A DNA stretch of 64,000 nucleotides from Neostapfia colusana (taxonomy: Eukaryota > Streptophyta > Magnoliopsida > Poales > Poaceae): the NCBI GenBank assembly GCA_030760725.1, contig JASWHV010000009.1, forward strand, positions 107,581,854 to 107,645,853, read 5' to 3'. The notes beneath the pieces are model-generated. The model was not told the origin of the DNA, searched no databases, and was given only the letters and a program-made list of their open reading frames with translations. Shown here piece by piece: positions 1-10,827 of this stretch (its first letter is position 1; every line of letters begins with the position of its first letter). The translations under genes and the position numbers were made by a program.

Positions 1-1168
1 GATGTATGGACTCACTAAGGTTTCACCGGCAGGCTAGAATCTCCAATTCTCCCACCCACGGGCCCCCTCTTGTGCCATGCAATTCCCAGGACAGTCCTCA
101 CTCGACTCCCATTCCCCGCGCCTTCCTCAGTCCATAACAATCTAGCAACTTACCTAATTACTCAGCTAAGTCGCACACATACTTGGCCTTGTGGTGGCAC
201 TGTTATCCTAGCATGTGCTCGCATGAACCGGTCCTTAGATCTATGGCAAGTAAACCACCATCTCTTTCTACCTCATTCACAAACCCAGGCTTGCCTAGAT
301 CTCCCTCCGATCCATGTTCATTAACAACATCAGTTTCTCATAAATCTTACGAGTGCAGTTAGCTAGACACATCTATTTTGTATCCCGTAATCCCATGGAC
401 TCAGCGAAGCATAAAAGTAAAAACCATACCCGACTCATAAACTTCCCTGGCGACAAGGGTGGTTTAACCAAAACTAGTAAACTCCTATAAAAGGGTTCCC
501 ATCATATTTGACTCAGCACACACACCTTTTCGCAAAAACAAAACAGTTTCCCAAAACATAGGATCAATATGGTCAAGGGGCACTTGACTTGTTCTGGCAG
601 TTCCTGTTGCTCAAAATCTTGTTGTTGTTGTAGTCCGTCGTAGGTAGCTCCCTGAGCTTGTCCTTCTATACACGATCACGCACATACAAGATCCACAGCA
701 ATCAATATCATGCATAAACTCTACTTTAAGATGCAATGATGTATATGTATGTTAATCCTATGGTGCAGCTTTTATTAGATTGTTTTGTTCGTGTTCTAGC
801 ATGGATTGCATGGTTTTATGATGAACAGAGATGTTCGGATCAAATGTGGACGTGACGATGATCTTGTCTTTAGATCAACCCGATCAACAAGTGATCTGTC
901 CACGAGAAAGCTTCTGTTTGAAAGAGAATCGAAGAACAGATGCAAAGAAAACGCGATGATGTAAGGTAGTATTGGAGACCTACATTACATTCTTCTTGGT
1001 CTCGGGGTCCTTCTCTTAGCAAGACAGTTCGTTGGGGCTCTCTTCCGGCGATCTCCCTCGACTGAACTCCGGCGAAGGGTTCATTCGACGAGTTGGGGCT
1101 AGGGCTCTAAGTCATCGGCTCAGGAGTTGGAAAAAAAGTCCGTGGTTTCGGCCAAAGGTTCTAGGTTC

Positions 1169-1176
1169 TATTTATA
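1169..1176 (-). promoter_or_regulatory. LTR TATA box (minus)
   Basis: TATTTATA on the plus strand is TATAAATA on the LTR's own strand. The flanking context (TATAAATAGAACC) is the same as in the Gyp-D copies at 3010 and 38380, so this is the likely core promoter of this LTR. Confidence 0.6.
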
Positions 1177-1500
1177 ATCGGGAGGAGAAGAGTCCTAATC
1201 TGATTGTATTTTGAATAAGAGTCCTATTCAAATTGTTGTTGAATCTTAACAACATATCTTTAGTTGATTTGGTGCGGTAACATTGTGGAATTCATGTCGG
1301 TTTCCTCCCGTACCGGTATTCCCACGCGTACAGAAGCAAAAACCGCTCCAGAACTCGTAACCTCCGCGGTGATGAGCTCCGGAAGCTCTACGTGTCCATC
1401 AGGGGCTTGGTCTCCCTTTTTCGAAGAGACGAGCTCTGGTTGTGCTGCGTGTCAAGCGAGCGAGACCTCCCTCTTTCTCAGAGGCGGGCTCCGCGTGCGC

Positions 1501-1880
1501 CACGTATCCTAGCGGTCGAGACCTCCTCTCTATTCAGAGGTGGCTCCGCGAACGCCACGTGTCAGTTTTCGGACCTCCCTTCTCTTCGGAGGTGACTCCG
1601 GGTGCGCCACGTGTCCTAACAGCGCCAGACTTCCTTTCTTCTCAGAGACGAGCTCTCGAGGTTGACACGTGTCCAACAGTGACGGACCTCTCGGAGATAA
1701 GCTCCGGAGGTGACACGTGTCCAATAGGACCGAACCTCCCGGAGATGAGCTCCGAGATCGACACGTATCCCGCGCGACTGGTCCTCTGTTTTTCCGCGGT
1801 GAATAGCTCCTAAGGTGACACGTGTCCTGCAGGACTGGCCTTGCTTCTCCGTCGAGGCTAGCTTCGGGGGCAACATGTGT
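1501..1880. repeat. CACGTG-centred minisatellite in Gyp-D LTR
   Basis: Tandem degenerate units carry ACACGTGTCC-like cores next to GAGCTCCG blocks. Cores, or one-base variants of CACGTG, start near 1501, 1556, 1607, 1666, 1714, 1762, 1819 and 1875, a spacing of 48-59 bp. CACGTG is the plant G-box/ABRE core bound by bZIP and bHLH factors. Regulatory function is inference. Confidence 0.75.
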
Positions 1881-2204
1881 CCCACAGGGTCGGGCTTCTC
1901 CCCCTTTGTGGGGACGAGCCCCGAGCCTGCCACATAGCCAGTTTAGCGGCGGGAGTTGTCTTCGGCGCTCTCTATGAACTGGATTTGGCTCTTTTTGACT
2001 ATCGTTTTGATATTTTCTCTGTTTCAACTTATTTTAAAATGTTGTTCCACATGAAACATGAATACATGCAGAAACAAAAAAAAGGGTATCACAAGCCAAT
2101 TCAAGTTCGCCGAGGAGCAATTTCGACAATTCTCGCGGCCAGCTGGCCACGCGGCATCTTCGGAGCTCATCCCTGCGGAGGGGGTGAGGTCCGGCATTGC
2201 CAGA

Positions 2205-2830
2205 CACGTGGCAGACTCGGAGCTAGGCTCTGCAGAAGGGGCGATGTCCGACCCACAGAACACGTGTTGCCTCCGGGGCTTGTCTCTGCGGAGAAGCGAG
2301 GTCCAGCCCCGAAGGACACGTGTCCCCACCGGAGCTAGTCGCTGCGGAAAAGCAAGGCCCAACCCCGAGGGACACGTGTCGCTCTCGGAGCTCATCTCTG
2401 AGAGGTCCGATACTGTTGGAAACGTGTTGCTCTCGGAGCTCACCTCCAAGACGTTTGCCCCACGGGACACGTATCACCCTCGGAGCTCGTCTCCGAGAGG
2501 TCCGACACTATTGGACACGTGGCACACTCGGAGCTTACCTTCGAAGAGAGGGTAGGTCCGGCACTGACACGTGGCGTATGCGGAACTCGCCTCTAGAGAG
2601 AGGGGAGGTCCCGCCCGCCAAGACACGTGGCGCATGCGGAGCTCGCCTCTGAGGGAGAGGGGAGGTCTCGCCCGCCATGACACATGGCGCACGCGGAGCT
2701 CACCTTTGAGGAGAGGGGAGGTCCCGCCCGCCTGACACGCGGCACAACCGGAGCCCGCCTTTGCGGAGAAGGAAAGCCCGCCCCTCGCTGGACACGTGGA
2801 GCCTTCGGAGCTTATCCCTGCAAAAGGACA
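2205..2830. repeat. CACGTG-centred minisatellite in Gyp-D LTR
   Basis: CACGTG or near-match cores start at about 2205, 2261, 2317, 2373, 2421 (variant), 2467 (variant), 2516, 2568, 2624 and 2679 (variant), a spacing of 46-56 bp. Each is flanked by CGGAGCTC-like blocks. This is the opposite-strand equivalent of the array at 1501-1880. Confidence 0.75.
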
Positions 2831-3009
2831 AGATCCTTAAGCGAGTTTTTCCCTGTACGCGAGTACCCGGTACTGAGGAAACCAACACGAATTCTTCCAC
2901 GTTGAATATTGCAACCAAATCGATTGGAGATAAGTTGTTAAGATCCAAAACAATTTGAATAGGACTCTTATTTGAAATCCAATCAGAGTAGGACTCTTCT
3001 TTCGCCCCT

Positions 3010-3017
3010 TATAAATA
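3010..3017 (+). promoter_or_regulatory. LTR TATA box
   Basis: TATAAATA followed by GAACCC, conserved in the other Gyp-D LTRs. A run of 15 C begins shortly downstream at 3028. Confidence 0.6.
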
Positions 3018-4350
3018 GAACCCAAAGCCCCCCCCCCCCCCCGCCACAACCACGTACCTATTTTCCTCTCCCTAAGTCGGCGACTTGGAAGCCCTAGCCC
3101 CAGCTCGCCGAGTTATACTTTCCACCCCCTCGCCGGAGTTCAGACGATGGTGAGCCGCCGACGAGCTCCCCACTGCTGCCATCGCTAGGAGGAAGGCCCT
3201 GCCACCAGGGAGAAGCGAGGTAGGTCTTCGTTACCACCTTACGACATCATTGCACATCTTTTCTTCGAACATAATCTTTTTCGTGTGGACAGATCACATG
3301 TTGATCGGTTTTTGATGGTGGGATTGACTAGATCTTGAGTCAAGATCATCATCACGTCCGCACTTGATCTTTACACCCTTGTTCATCGTAAAACCCCATG
3401 CAAGCCATTAAAACATGCAAGAACACGTACAAACCGATCTAAATGAAACAGCACCATAGGATTTGCATGCATATGCACCATTGCATCTTAAGTAAAGTTT
3501 GTGCATGATCATTGATTGTTGTGAATCCTGTATGTGCATGATCGTGAGTAGAAGGACAAGCTCAGGGAGCTACCTACGAAGGACTACAACACCAAAGTTT
3601 CGAGACGCCTGAGAAACAGAAGTCACGGAACAAGGCAAGTGCCCCTTGACCATATTGATCCCATGTTTTTGGAACTGTTTTGTTTGCGAAAACGTGTGTA
3701 TGCTTGAGTCAACTTGATGGGAAAACTTTTCATAGGAGTTTACTAGTTTTGTTAACCACCCTTGTCACCGGGAAAGATGATGAGTCGGGTGTGGTCGTTT
3801 CTATTTTTGCTTCGTTGAGTCCACGCGATAAGGGAAGCGAGATAGAATGTGTCTAGATACTGCACTCATATGAACAATGGTAATAAAAACTTGATGATGT
3901 TAATGAACATGAATCGGGGGAGATCTAGGCAAGCTTGGTTTGTGGATGTGGTAGAATGAGATGGTGGTTTACTTGTCGTAGATCTAAGGACCGGTTCATG
4001 CCAGCACATGCCAGGAAACAGTGCCACCACAAGGCCAAATATGGGTGTGGCTTAGCTGACTAATTAGGTACGTTGCTAGATTGTTATGGACCATGGAAGG
4101 CGCGGGGAATGGGAGTCGAGAGAGGACTGCCCTGGGAACCGCATGGCACAAGAGGGGGCCTGTAGGTGGGAGAATGATGATTCGAGCCTGCTGGTGAAAC
4201 CTTAGTGAGTCCATACAACTAGTAGCCCATTTGTAAAGGCTTTTTTGTGATCTATTGGCCATACACCGACGGTTGTGTACTGGTATAATGGAGGTTCTGC
4301 AGTCGCCGCCGGGTGACGAAATCACAAACTTGTGGGTAAAGTGGTGCCAC

Positions 4351-4379
4351 CTCTGCAGAGTGTAAAACTATCATGATAG
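4351..4379. other. Paired palindromes in Gyp-D LTR
   Basis: CTCTGCAGAG (4351-4360) and CTATCATGATAG (4368-4379) are both perfect palindromes separated by 7 bp. The pair recurs in other Gyp-D and Gyp-E LTRs in this window. A protein-binding or RNA-structure role is inference. Confidence 0.6.
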
Positions 4380-5205
4380 CAGAGCTTACGGTCACAAGCG
4401 CCTGGACAACTCACATGATTAGATGGGATGATATTGGGATGGTTTGTGATGGTTATTGGGATGGTCTTTGGTTTGATTATGGTTTGGTCTTTGGATTTGG
4501 TTTCAGGACTGTTGAGTCTTGGTAATGAGATTGGGATTGTTGAGTCATGATAATGAGCTTTGGTCTCGGTTATGAGATGGAATTGAATATGAGATGAGAT
4601 GGTCATGAATATGAGATGGTATTCATGAGCATGAGAAAAAGTTGAGAAAGATAAATGGCTAGATGAGACATGAAAGGTGGTGGAATATGATGGAGGTATG
4701 TTGATGTTTTAATTGGATATATGTTAGGATTAAATTCACTTAAAGCTAGTTGTTGTTTTTATCATGTTTTGAAATAAACTTTGCTTTCTGCAATGAGCCT
4801 TTTTGTTCCATACCTTGTTGAAAGCTACATATCATATTTTCCCGCATTTGCTGAGTACGTCATGTACTCAAACTTGCATTATTACTTCATCATCAGCAAC
4901 AGGAGAAGAGTACTTCGAAGACCATGTGGAGTACTAGGCGTGTGATCTACCATCAACTTGCCTGTGGAGTTGGAGATGGAGCCGCTGCCGTGTTTAGTTT
5001 GCTTCCGCTATCGTTTAGAGACTTCCGCAGCTAGAATAGAGACTTCCGCTGCAAAAATAGATAGAGATTGATGTAAAGTACTTAAACCTTATTATTTGTG
5101 GTTATATTCTGAATTCAGTTTGTGGAATACATGTGTATGTGTGATGAACATCCTGGCACACATATGCATCAGCTGGGTTCCGTTTTCACGGGACCGAGCA
5201 TCACA

Positions 5206-5519
5206 TATACACTAACAACCATTATGTGATGATAGATAGATGACAAAAATACAAACAACTTTAGGTGGCCACTGCATTTCACCACCATCTAGCTCCATAA
5301 CCAGAGTAACCATAAATATAAGGGCAAAAAAACCATCGCCATCAATAAGGTTAACACATACCGCCAACAAATAACTTCGGTGCACAAAGTGCTTTACTAA
5401 GGTTCTAATGCTGAAACCGAACAAAAAGTATTTGAATGCGGGTGACAAGAGACAGCTGGAACCTTTTGTTCTGAACTGGACGTTACATTGTTGTGCCACT
5501 CATTTCAGAGGACACAAGG
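5206..5519. other. Unassigned segment between Gyp-D LTR and Tat-F LTR
   Basis: No homology to any other part of the window was recognised. The minus strand has a 95-codon open frame (5212-5499) with no recognisable domain. It could be Tat-F interior or LTR end, or displaced genomic sequence. The continuation of RPS15 expected on the far side of Tat-F, had it been a simple insertion, is not found here. Confidence 0.4.
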
Positions 5520-6068
5520 ATTTACGTGGTTCAGGCCGCCGGAGCGTAAAACCATACGTCCACGGGGGTGAGAGTTATATTGCTTGCGCGTGTGAGTGAG
5601 TGAGTTGGCTTGGTTGTGAACCCTTTACCTGGAGGCTGCCCCGGTCCTTTTATAGCTTAAGGTCGGGATAGTTACATTGTGGCCCGGTGCCCGAAAGATG
5701 GCCCCATGGCGGTCCGTACCCTATACACGATCTAAGGTATTTACAGCTACATGTGATGTCGCTGTCGGTGGAGTTAAGGCGCGCCGCCTGATGCGTCGGG
5801 CGCCTTTGACCGGGTATCACGTGATGATGAAGACGACGTATTGTCTCCGCTTCTTCTCGGCCTGCTCGGCAGCGCTGTGCCGTTGGGCGGCACTGTGCTA
5901 CTGTCATGCCTCGCCGCCCAGTCTTGTCACCGTAATGATGATCGGGAGTGGGCGGAGCCGTGTGCCTTGTGCCATGCTTCTGGAGAAGGAGCGAGTCTTG
6001 AATCTGTGGCCTGACAGCGCATGTCTTCCTTAACTCCAGAGTCTTACAGCCCACGATGGATCGTGGGA

Positions 6069-6518
6069 CACGTGGCGACTCCGGAGCCTTCCTCTGTGGG
6101 GAGGCCGGGTACGGAGCCCGGAGACACATGGCAGCGCCGGACCATGCCTCAGCGGGGAGGCCAGGTCTGGGGCCAAGGACACGTGGCAGCTCCGGAGCCC
6201 TCATTAGTGGGAAGGTCTGGCCTGGATCCTGGGCACACATGGCAGTGTCGGACCCTTCCGCAGTGGGGAGGACAGGTCCGGGGCCAAAGATACGTGGCGG
6301 CTCCAGAGCCCTCCTCAACGGGGAGGTCCGACCCAGAGCCTGGGCACACGTGGCAGCGCCGGACCCTGCCTCAGCGGGGAGGCCAGGTCCGGGGCCAAGG
6401 ACACGTGGTGGCTCCGGAGCCCTCCTTTGCGGGGAGGTCTGGCCCGGAGCCTGGGCACACGTGGCAGCGCCGGAACCTGCCTCAGTGGGGAGGCTTGGTC
6501 CGGGGACAAGGACACGTG
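6069..6518. repeat. Regular 111-bp dimeric CACGTG array in Tat-F LTR
   Basis: Cores start at 6069, 6125 (CACATG), 6180, 6236 (CACATG), 6291 (TACGTG), 6347, 6402, 6458 and 6513. The intervals alternate exactly 56, 55, 56, 55, 56, 55, 56, 55. Two subunit types alternate: one followed by GGCGGCTCCGGAGCC-like sequence, the other by GGCAGCGCCGGACC-like sequence. The true repeat is therefore a 111-bp dimer. Confidence 0.85.
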
Positions 6519-6995
6519 GCCGAGCCAACGCCCGCCTCAAGAGGGAGGCGGGGTTTGGACTGTCTTAAACCCTCAACGCGGGGGTACCTGTAACACCCCA
6601 AAAATCTGGTTAAGACCCTAAATCATGTTAAGAGGGGAATTTAAAAATTTTTGGACGTGTTGCATGTTTTGCAAAAATTGAAATTCAAACTGGAATTCAA
6701 ATTAAACTCAAAACAGAAAAGAAATAGAAAAAGAAAAAGGAAAACAGAAAAAAAAACCGGCCAGTGGGCCGAAACCCACCAGCCGGCCCAACCAGCGCCC
6801 GCGCCAGCCCGCAGCCGCACGCGCCGCTTCCTTCCGCTGACAGGTGGGACCCCCCAGATCGTCTTCCACCTCGCGCCCGCGCCGGACTCTCTCTCACCCG
6901 AATCCAAACCGATCGGAATTGCTGCGGATCACAGCCGAATTTCGCTCGGGGGTGAAGCAAACACGATCTAAACCATCCCGCCGCCCTCCCCCGTC

Positions 6996-7003
6996 TATAA
7001 AAA
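6996..7003 (+). promoter_or_regulatory. Gyp-E LTR TATA box
   Basis: TATAAAAA in a GC-rich context (CCGTCTATAAAAACCCCGG), positioned as expected for a retrotransposon U3 promoter. Confidence 0.5.
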
Positions 7004-9365
7004 CCCCGGCCTCGTTCTGTTTTTCCCACGCGATCCGCCAATTTTCCTCCGGTGAGAACCGAGACTTCTCCGGCGAATTCTGGCCGATCTAAGCTCGGAA
7101 ATTCCGATCTAACTCGCTGGTCTTGATCCACCGCCTCCGGGGAACCTTGCAGGTGTAGAAAACTCGGTGACTTGCGGTGTAAACACAGCGCCGACGAGCC
7201 TCGCCGTGGTTTCACCTCGGACCTCGTCGCCGATCACTTTCTAGGACCTCCGAGCTCAAGAAAACCCCCGAGGTGAGATCCCCGACCTCCCCTCCACCGA
7301 TTTATACCAAAAAATCACAGTTCTAGGAAGAATTCTCGAAAATCCGAAAGTCTCCGGCGAGATCGCCGCTTCCCGCCGTCGTGCGCCGCCGGCAGAGCCG
7401 CCCGCGCTCGATCAGAGCGACGTGGCCGCTTGTGCGCCGTTTATTTTAAATCGCACGGTAGGGTTTAAACCCCCGCATACCGGTTCGACGTTATAATCTC
7501 AGCCGTCGGTTTAAAATCGGACGGTCCACGTCAGCCCCGCGTTATAAAGACTGGAAATCTTACGTGCTACCCCCTGGGGTTCTCGGGAAATAAGAGCTAG
7601 CCCCGGAAACTTTTGATCTAGCCCCTGGAACTCCAGAAAATCATGTAAATTCATTCAAAAATCAGTTTTAGCCCCTGGACTTAATAAAAATTTGGAAAAA
7701 CACCTCTGTTATGAGTAGCTAGACCCCTGGAAATTCTGAAAATAATGTTATAGACCCTGTAGTGGGGTAAGTTTAACTTTTTAGCCCTGTTTAATATTTA
7801 ATTTAGGAAAATTTAATATGTGGCTAGTATTTAAAAGTGGGACAAACATATTGTCATAATTAAATTAAAAACTTTCTCAGTATTTAGAAAACTTTGGAGT
7901 GAGATAAAAATATATTTTGGGCTGAAATGAATCTGTTTAATTTATTATTCACATTTAGGGACACATTTTTAAGTAAAGAATTGTTCTGGAAAATAGGGAA
8001 AATAATTGTAAAATAGTTTACATCAGAGGCAAAGGTCAAAAATATATTATTAAATATTTTAGATCAGAACCTATTCTGTTTAGATGAGGTGTCTTACTAT
8101 TTTCATAATAAAGTTCACATTTAGGCATAGGAAATAAATCTGAAAATATAGCAAACTATGTATGAACAACTAGAAAATGATAAATGAAGTTTCTAAAATC
8201 CAAAGAATTCAGTTTAGGGTTGGTAGAAGGTCTGAAGACACATATGGATTAGGAAAATGCCTTCCATGCACACTTGGTAGCTAAAAGGTGTAGTAATTGA
8301 ATATAAGGAATTTATTTAAATTGGAAACTCATATATATAATATGTAAGTATAAATGTGAACACAAAAGTAGGAATCATATACACATGATTAAAAGTGCAT
8401 GCAAGCCACAAATCAACACACATAGAGTAACCACAACACATATAATGGTGAATGACTTTCATAAATATGAATGTGTGGTTTGTATGAAGTGGAAGTGTGA
8501 ACTATGTCTTATGGATTGTTGTTTTTCTTTTGCTATGTGTGATGGTATGATGTAGAACCTGCTCAAGAGCAAGTTATTCCTTTCCAAGATCAGGACTACC
8601 CATTTCAAGAGCAGCAGGAAGGAGGCAAGTGTCCTTGACCACTCTGATCCTATACTAGGATGTGTAGATAGAATTATTTGCATTGTCAAATGAAATATGA
8701 AACCCATGCTAGGAAGTTTCCCTAGAATTGCATTACCCTGTTTCCTTGTAGCTTGGGTTGGGATTTATTTTATCATGTCATTTATTATTATGCATATGCT
8801 TAGCCATGCTTAGAATGGGATATTTGGGATATGAGATCATCAGTTTATTTTACCGTACTCTTGAATGAGATATTGTGAGTTATGTAGAGGTAGGGATCAA
8901 GGCAAGTTGGATGTTTTGGTTGTGTGCTGGGTGCACGAGACTCGGGTTTGTGTTTAGTACTTGCCTGGATCCTAAGGACCGGTTCATGGAGCATGTAATC
9001 TGGCTTTACAGTGCCAACCACATGCTGAGATGGGGCAGCTTGGCCAATTAATTAGGTGTATCCCCGGCATAGTATGGGTGTGTTGGATGGTGCGGGGAGT
9101 AGGTGTCAGCTGGACTACCATATGAACCGCAAGGCTCAAGAGGGGGCCACTGCAGCGGGGTTGGAGCCTCTTGTATGCTGTTAGGGGTGAAACCTCAGTG
9201 GGCCCATGCTCATCGGGAATCCCTTTGTAAAGGCTTCGTAGTGATCTCCTGGCTACACACCTGGGAAGTGTGAATGTGGTTCGTAGCCACTGGCATAATG
9301 GAGGTTCTTTTAGTCCACCCGACAACGGGGGATGAAATCACTACATGTGGGTACAGTGGTACAAA

Positions 9366-9393
9366 CTCTGCAGAGTCAAAACTGTCATGACAG
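9366..9393. other. Paired palindromes in Gyp-E LTR
   Basis: CTCTGCAGAG (9366-9375) and CTGTCATGACAG (9382-9393), separated by 6 bp. The second differs from the Gyp-D version (CTATCATGATAG) by changes in both arms that keep the palindrome. Confidence 0.65.
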
Positions 9394-10053
9394 CCGTGCT
9401 CACGGTCAAGAGCGGCTTGGACTTATTAATGATTAGAGGGTTGATGGTTTTGGAAGTTGTGGATGTTAAGCGGGGGGCTTAACATTGGAAATGATGTTAT
9501 GGTTATTGGATTATGATGATGGGATGGGAGATTGGGACCATTTCACCTGTGTAGTAATGTAGGTGCTTAATAAGCTAAGGTGATAGGTATTAATTGCGTA
9601 GTGCTTTAACCATGAGTTCAACCTCTCCTTGTTCTAGCCATGCATGATATAATTTTCCCACACTTGCTGAGTACCATTGGTACTCAACCTTGCATATTTT
9701 GTTGGTTTATATTGCTGCTCAGGTCAAGATAATGAGCTGGTGTATAATGACCAAGACCTTGGACCCGAAGAAGGTTTCTAGGTTCATGGAGACCCCCGGG
9801 CAACGCCTGTGACGGAGCCCTCAAGAATAATATTCCGCTGCTAGTTTGTTTACTTGTGATGAACTTTTTATTGTCCAACGAGACATTTGCTATGTAAGAC
9901 TTATTTATATTCAACACCTGGCTTGTAATAAATGATGCTTCACTATTTGTCATCACATGTATGAGAAAATGATCCTGGCATACATGTGATATTCACTTGG
10001 TTGTTCTTCGGAAAAACCGGGTGTGACAGTACCCAATCTGCATGGTACCGACA

Positions 10054-10241
10054 ACAGGCTTGCACAAAAGGGAGAACTCAGCAAGGTAGTGTCCAATCAT
10101 CTTGGGCTTGATCTCAACCTGGTTGAAGGTCTTGCCATTGTAGACTCTGATGATGCTTCCAATCATCTCTCGAACAATGATCATGTTGCGGAGATGGGTC
10201 CTCACCGGCTCTGGCTTCTCACCAGGAGGTGCATCCTTTTT
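10054..10241 (-). pseudogene. RPS15: Ribosomal protein S15 (uS19) exon fragment
   Basis: The minus-strand translation over this stretch is open and matches the C-terminal half of eukaryotic cytosolic RPS15/uS19, a small-subunit head protein. Recognisable blocks in order are GEKPEPVRTHLRNMIIV, VYNGKTFNQVEIKP and MIGHYLAEFS. Differences from the conserved family sequence as I know it include R for P after MIIV, IIR for IVG, K for E after EIKP, and LLC for ISY before KPV. The last residues (KHGRPG and onward) are missing because the frame runs into the Tat-F LTR at 10053. The upstream end is preceded by CTTGAACAG, a plausible splice acceptor, and by non-coding AT-rich sequence. It is a broken gene fragment. 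It could be the relic of a resident gene or a piece captured by a transposon. Confidence 0.85.
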
Positions 10242-10827
10242 CTGTTCAAGAGCAGTGAATAATAGATTGTGAGGAAACTTAATATTGTAACAGTTAAACA
10301 AAAGTATCCACAAAAAACAAAATATAAGCAAAATAAACATGCATCAATAGATTGAAATATGCTGTACAAAGCTCTTCTACCAATCTGTCCACATGAGTAA
10401 CGATGCACATAGCAATTAGCATGCCTAGCAAGTCAGATTTTACATTGTTGATGCCAAGAAAAGATTTGGATAAAATAAACCAAATGACTGCAACAACTCC
10501 ATTTCAATAGACTGCATTCAATTTCTTAAGAACTCCAGTTTCAAATAGACATGATGCTCAGAGATTTTTTCCTGTAACAGGATGAATTGAGTGAGTTTGT
10601 GACATCCTGCTTCTTGTGGTTTCAAGAGACATAAATGAATAGGTCATCGGTAAATAGAAATTCCTTTTCTTCTATATAATGCATCTTCTTTTAATGATAG
10701 CAAATCGATATCCAAAATCTCAGCAATTACAGGCTCATGTTGTGCAACGATCTAATTCCAAATAACATATATTCCTTGACACAATGAAACATCACATCGA
10801 TGGCTGATGGGTTCGATTAGAAGGTAC
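10242..10827 (-). other. Intron-like sequence attached to RPS15 fragment
   Basis: AT-rich, non-repetitive within this window, with no open frame and no TE signature. It lies directly upstream (minus strand) of the RPS15 exon and ends, at 10242-10244, in the acceptor-like CAG. If it is an RPS15 intron, the fragment derives from genomic DNA rather than from a processed mRNA. It is cut at 10828 by the Copia-A LTR. Confidence 0.5.

Larger units (their letters stand above)
1..2093 (-). repeat. Gyp-D family LTR, minus strand, cut by window start
   Basis: Aligns by eye, reverse-complemented, with the LTR at 37539-40556, which is oriented by its primer-binding site. The terminus at 2084-2093 reads GGGTATCACA, the mirror of the family start TGTGACACCC. 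The outer ~1 kb of the LTR lies left of the window, so solo LTR versus full element cannot be decided. It abuts, at 2094, the interior of another Gyp-D LTR in the opposite orientation about 90 bp from where that copy should begin. The simplest reading is insertion of this copy into that LTR. The short ORFs in it (for example the 84-residue frame at 70-324) recur in other LTR copies on either strand and are not genes. Confidence 0.8.
2094..5205 (+). repeat. Gyp-D family LTR, plus strand, first ~90 bp missing
   Basis: Collinear with 37539-40556. The end at ~5205 (GAGCATCACA) is the mirror of the minus-strand Gyp-D start at 28448 (AGTGACGCCC), followed by matching sequence in both. The missing first ~90 bp is explained by the minus-strand LTR ending at 2093 having inserted here, which would place the missing piece left of the window. 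No primer-binding site follows 5205, so this is a solo LTR, a 3' LTR or a truncated copy. Confidence 0.75.
6589..10028 (+). mobile_element. Gyp-E family solo LTR (3440 bp)
   Basis: Starts TGTAACACCCC and ends GGGTGTGACA. It is flanked by a perfect 5-bp target-site duplication GTACC at 6584-6588 and 10029-10033, with no internal region, so it is a solo LTR left by LTR-LTR recombination. The same LTR, split by another insertion, forms the 3' LTR of the Gyp-E element at 41153-58741 (1049 + 2379 bp, nearly the same total length). It inserted into the Tat-F LTR about 25 bp from that LTR's start. Contains TATAAAAA at 6996 and paired palindromes at 9366-9393. No coding frame in it resembles a protein. 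Confidence 0.92.
5520..10053 (-). repeat. Tat-F LTR, minus strand, interrupted by Gyp-E solo LTR
   Basis: On the minus strand it begins TGTCGGTACCATGC at 10053, like the Tat-C LTR start TGTCGGTACCCGCG at 15977. It continues through GTACCCCCGCG across the inserted Gyp-E solo LTR (6589-10028) to the TATA box (CTTTTATA at 5647-5654). It then runs to a block at about 5527-5570 that matches the Tat-C LTR near its 3' end (GTGGTTCAGGCCGCCGG). The far end near 5500 is not resolved. The base pairs outside the 10053 terminus are ACAGG, the same five bases as the Tat-C target-site duplication. Confidence 0.65.

Noticed and set aside
70..324. 84-residue ORF repeated on both strands through the window (also 39211-39465, 29244-29510, 3996-4325)
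   Set aside because: It lies wholly inside LTR sequence, is not consistently on the LTR sense strand, and lacks any domain; it is an open frame in a conserved non-coding stretch.
1..5205. Giant inverted repeat resembling a foldback or MULE transposon
   Set aside because: The two arms are opposite-strand copies of one LTR family. The centre coincides exactly with an LTR terminus on one side only, and another copy (37539-40556) has a retroviral primer-binding site, so nested LTR insertion explains it.
6651..7215. ORFs at the start of the Gyp-E solo LTR (106 codons plus, 172 codons minus)
   Set aside because: They are in U3 sequence with lysine- or proline-rich low complexity. The minus-strand frame runs through the same U3 and does not match a known family.
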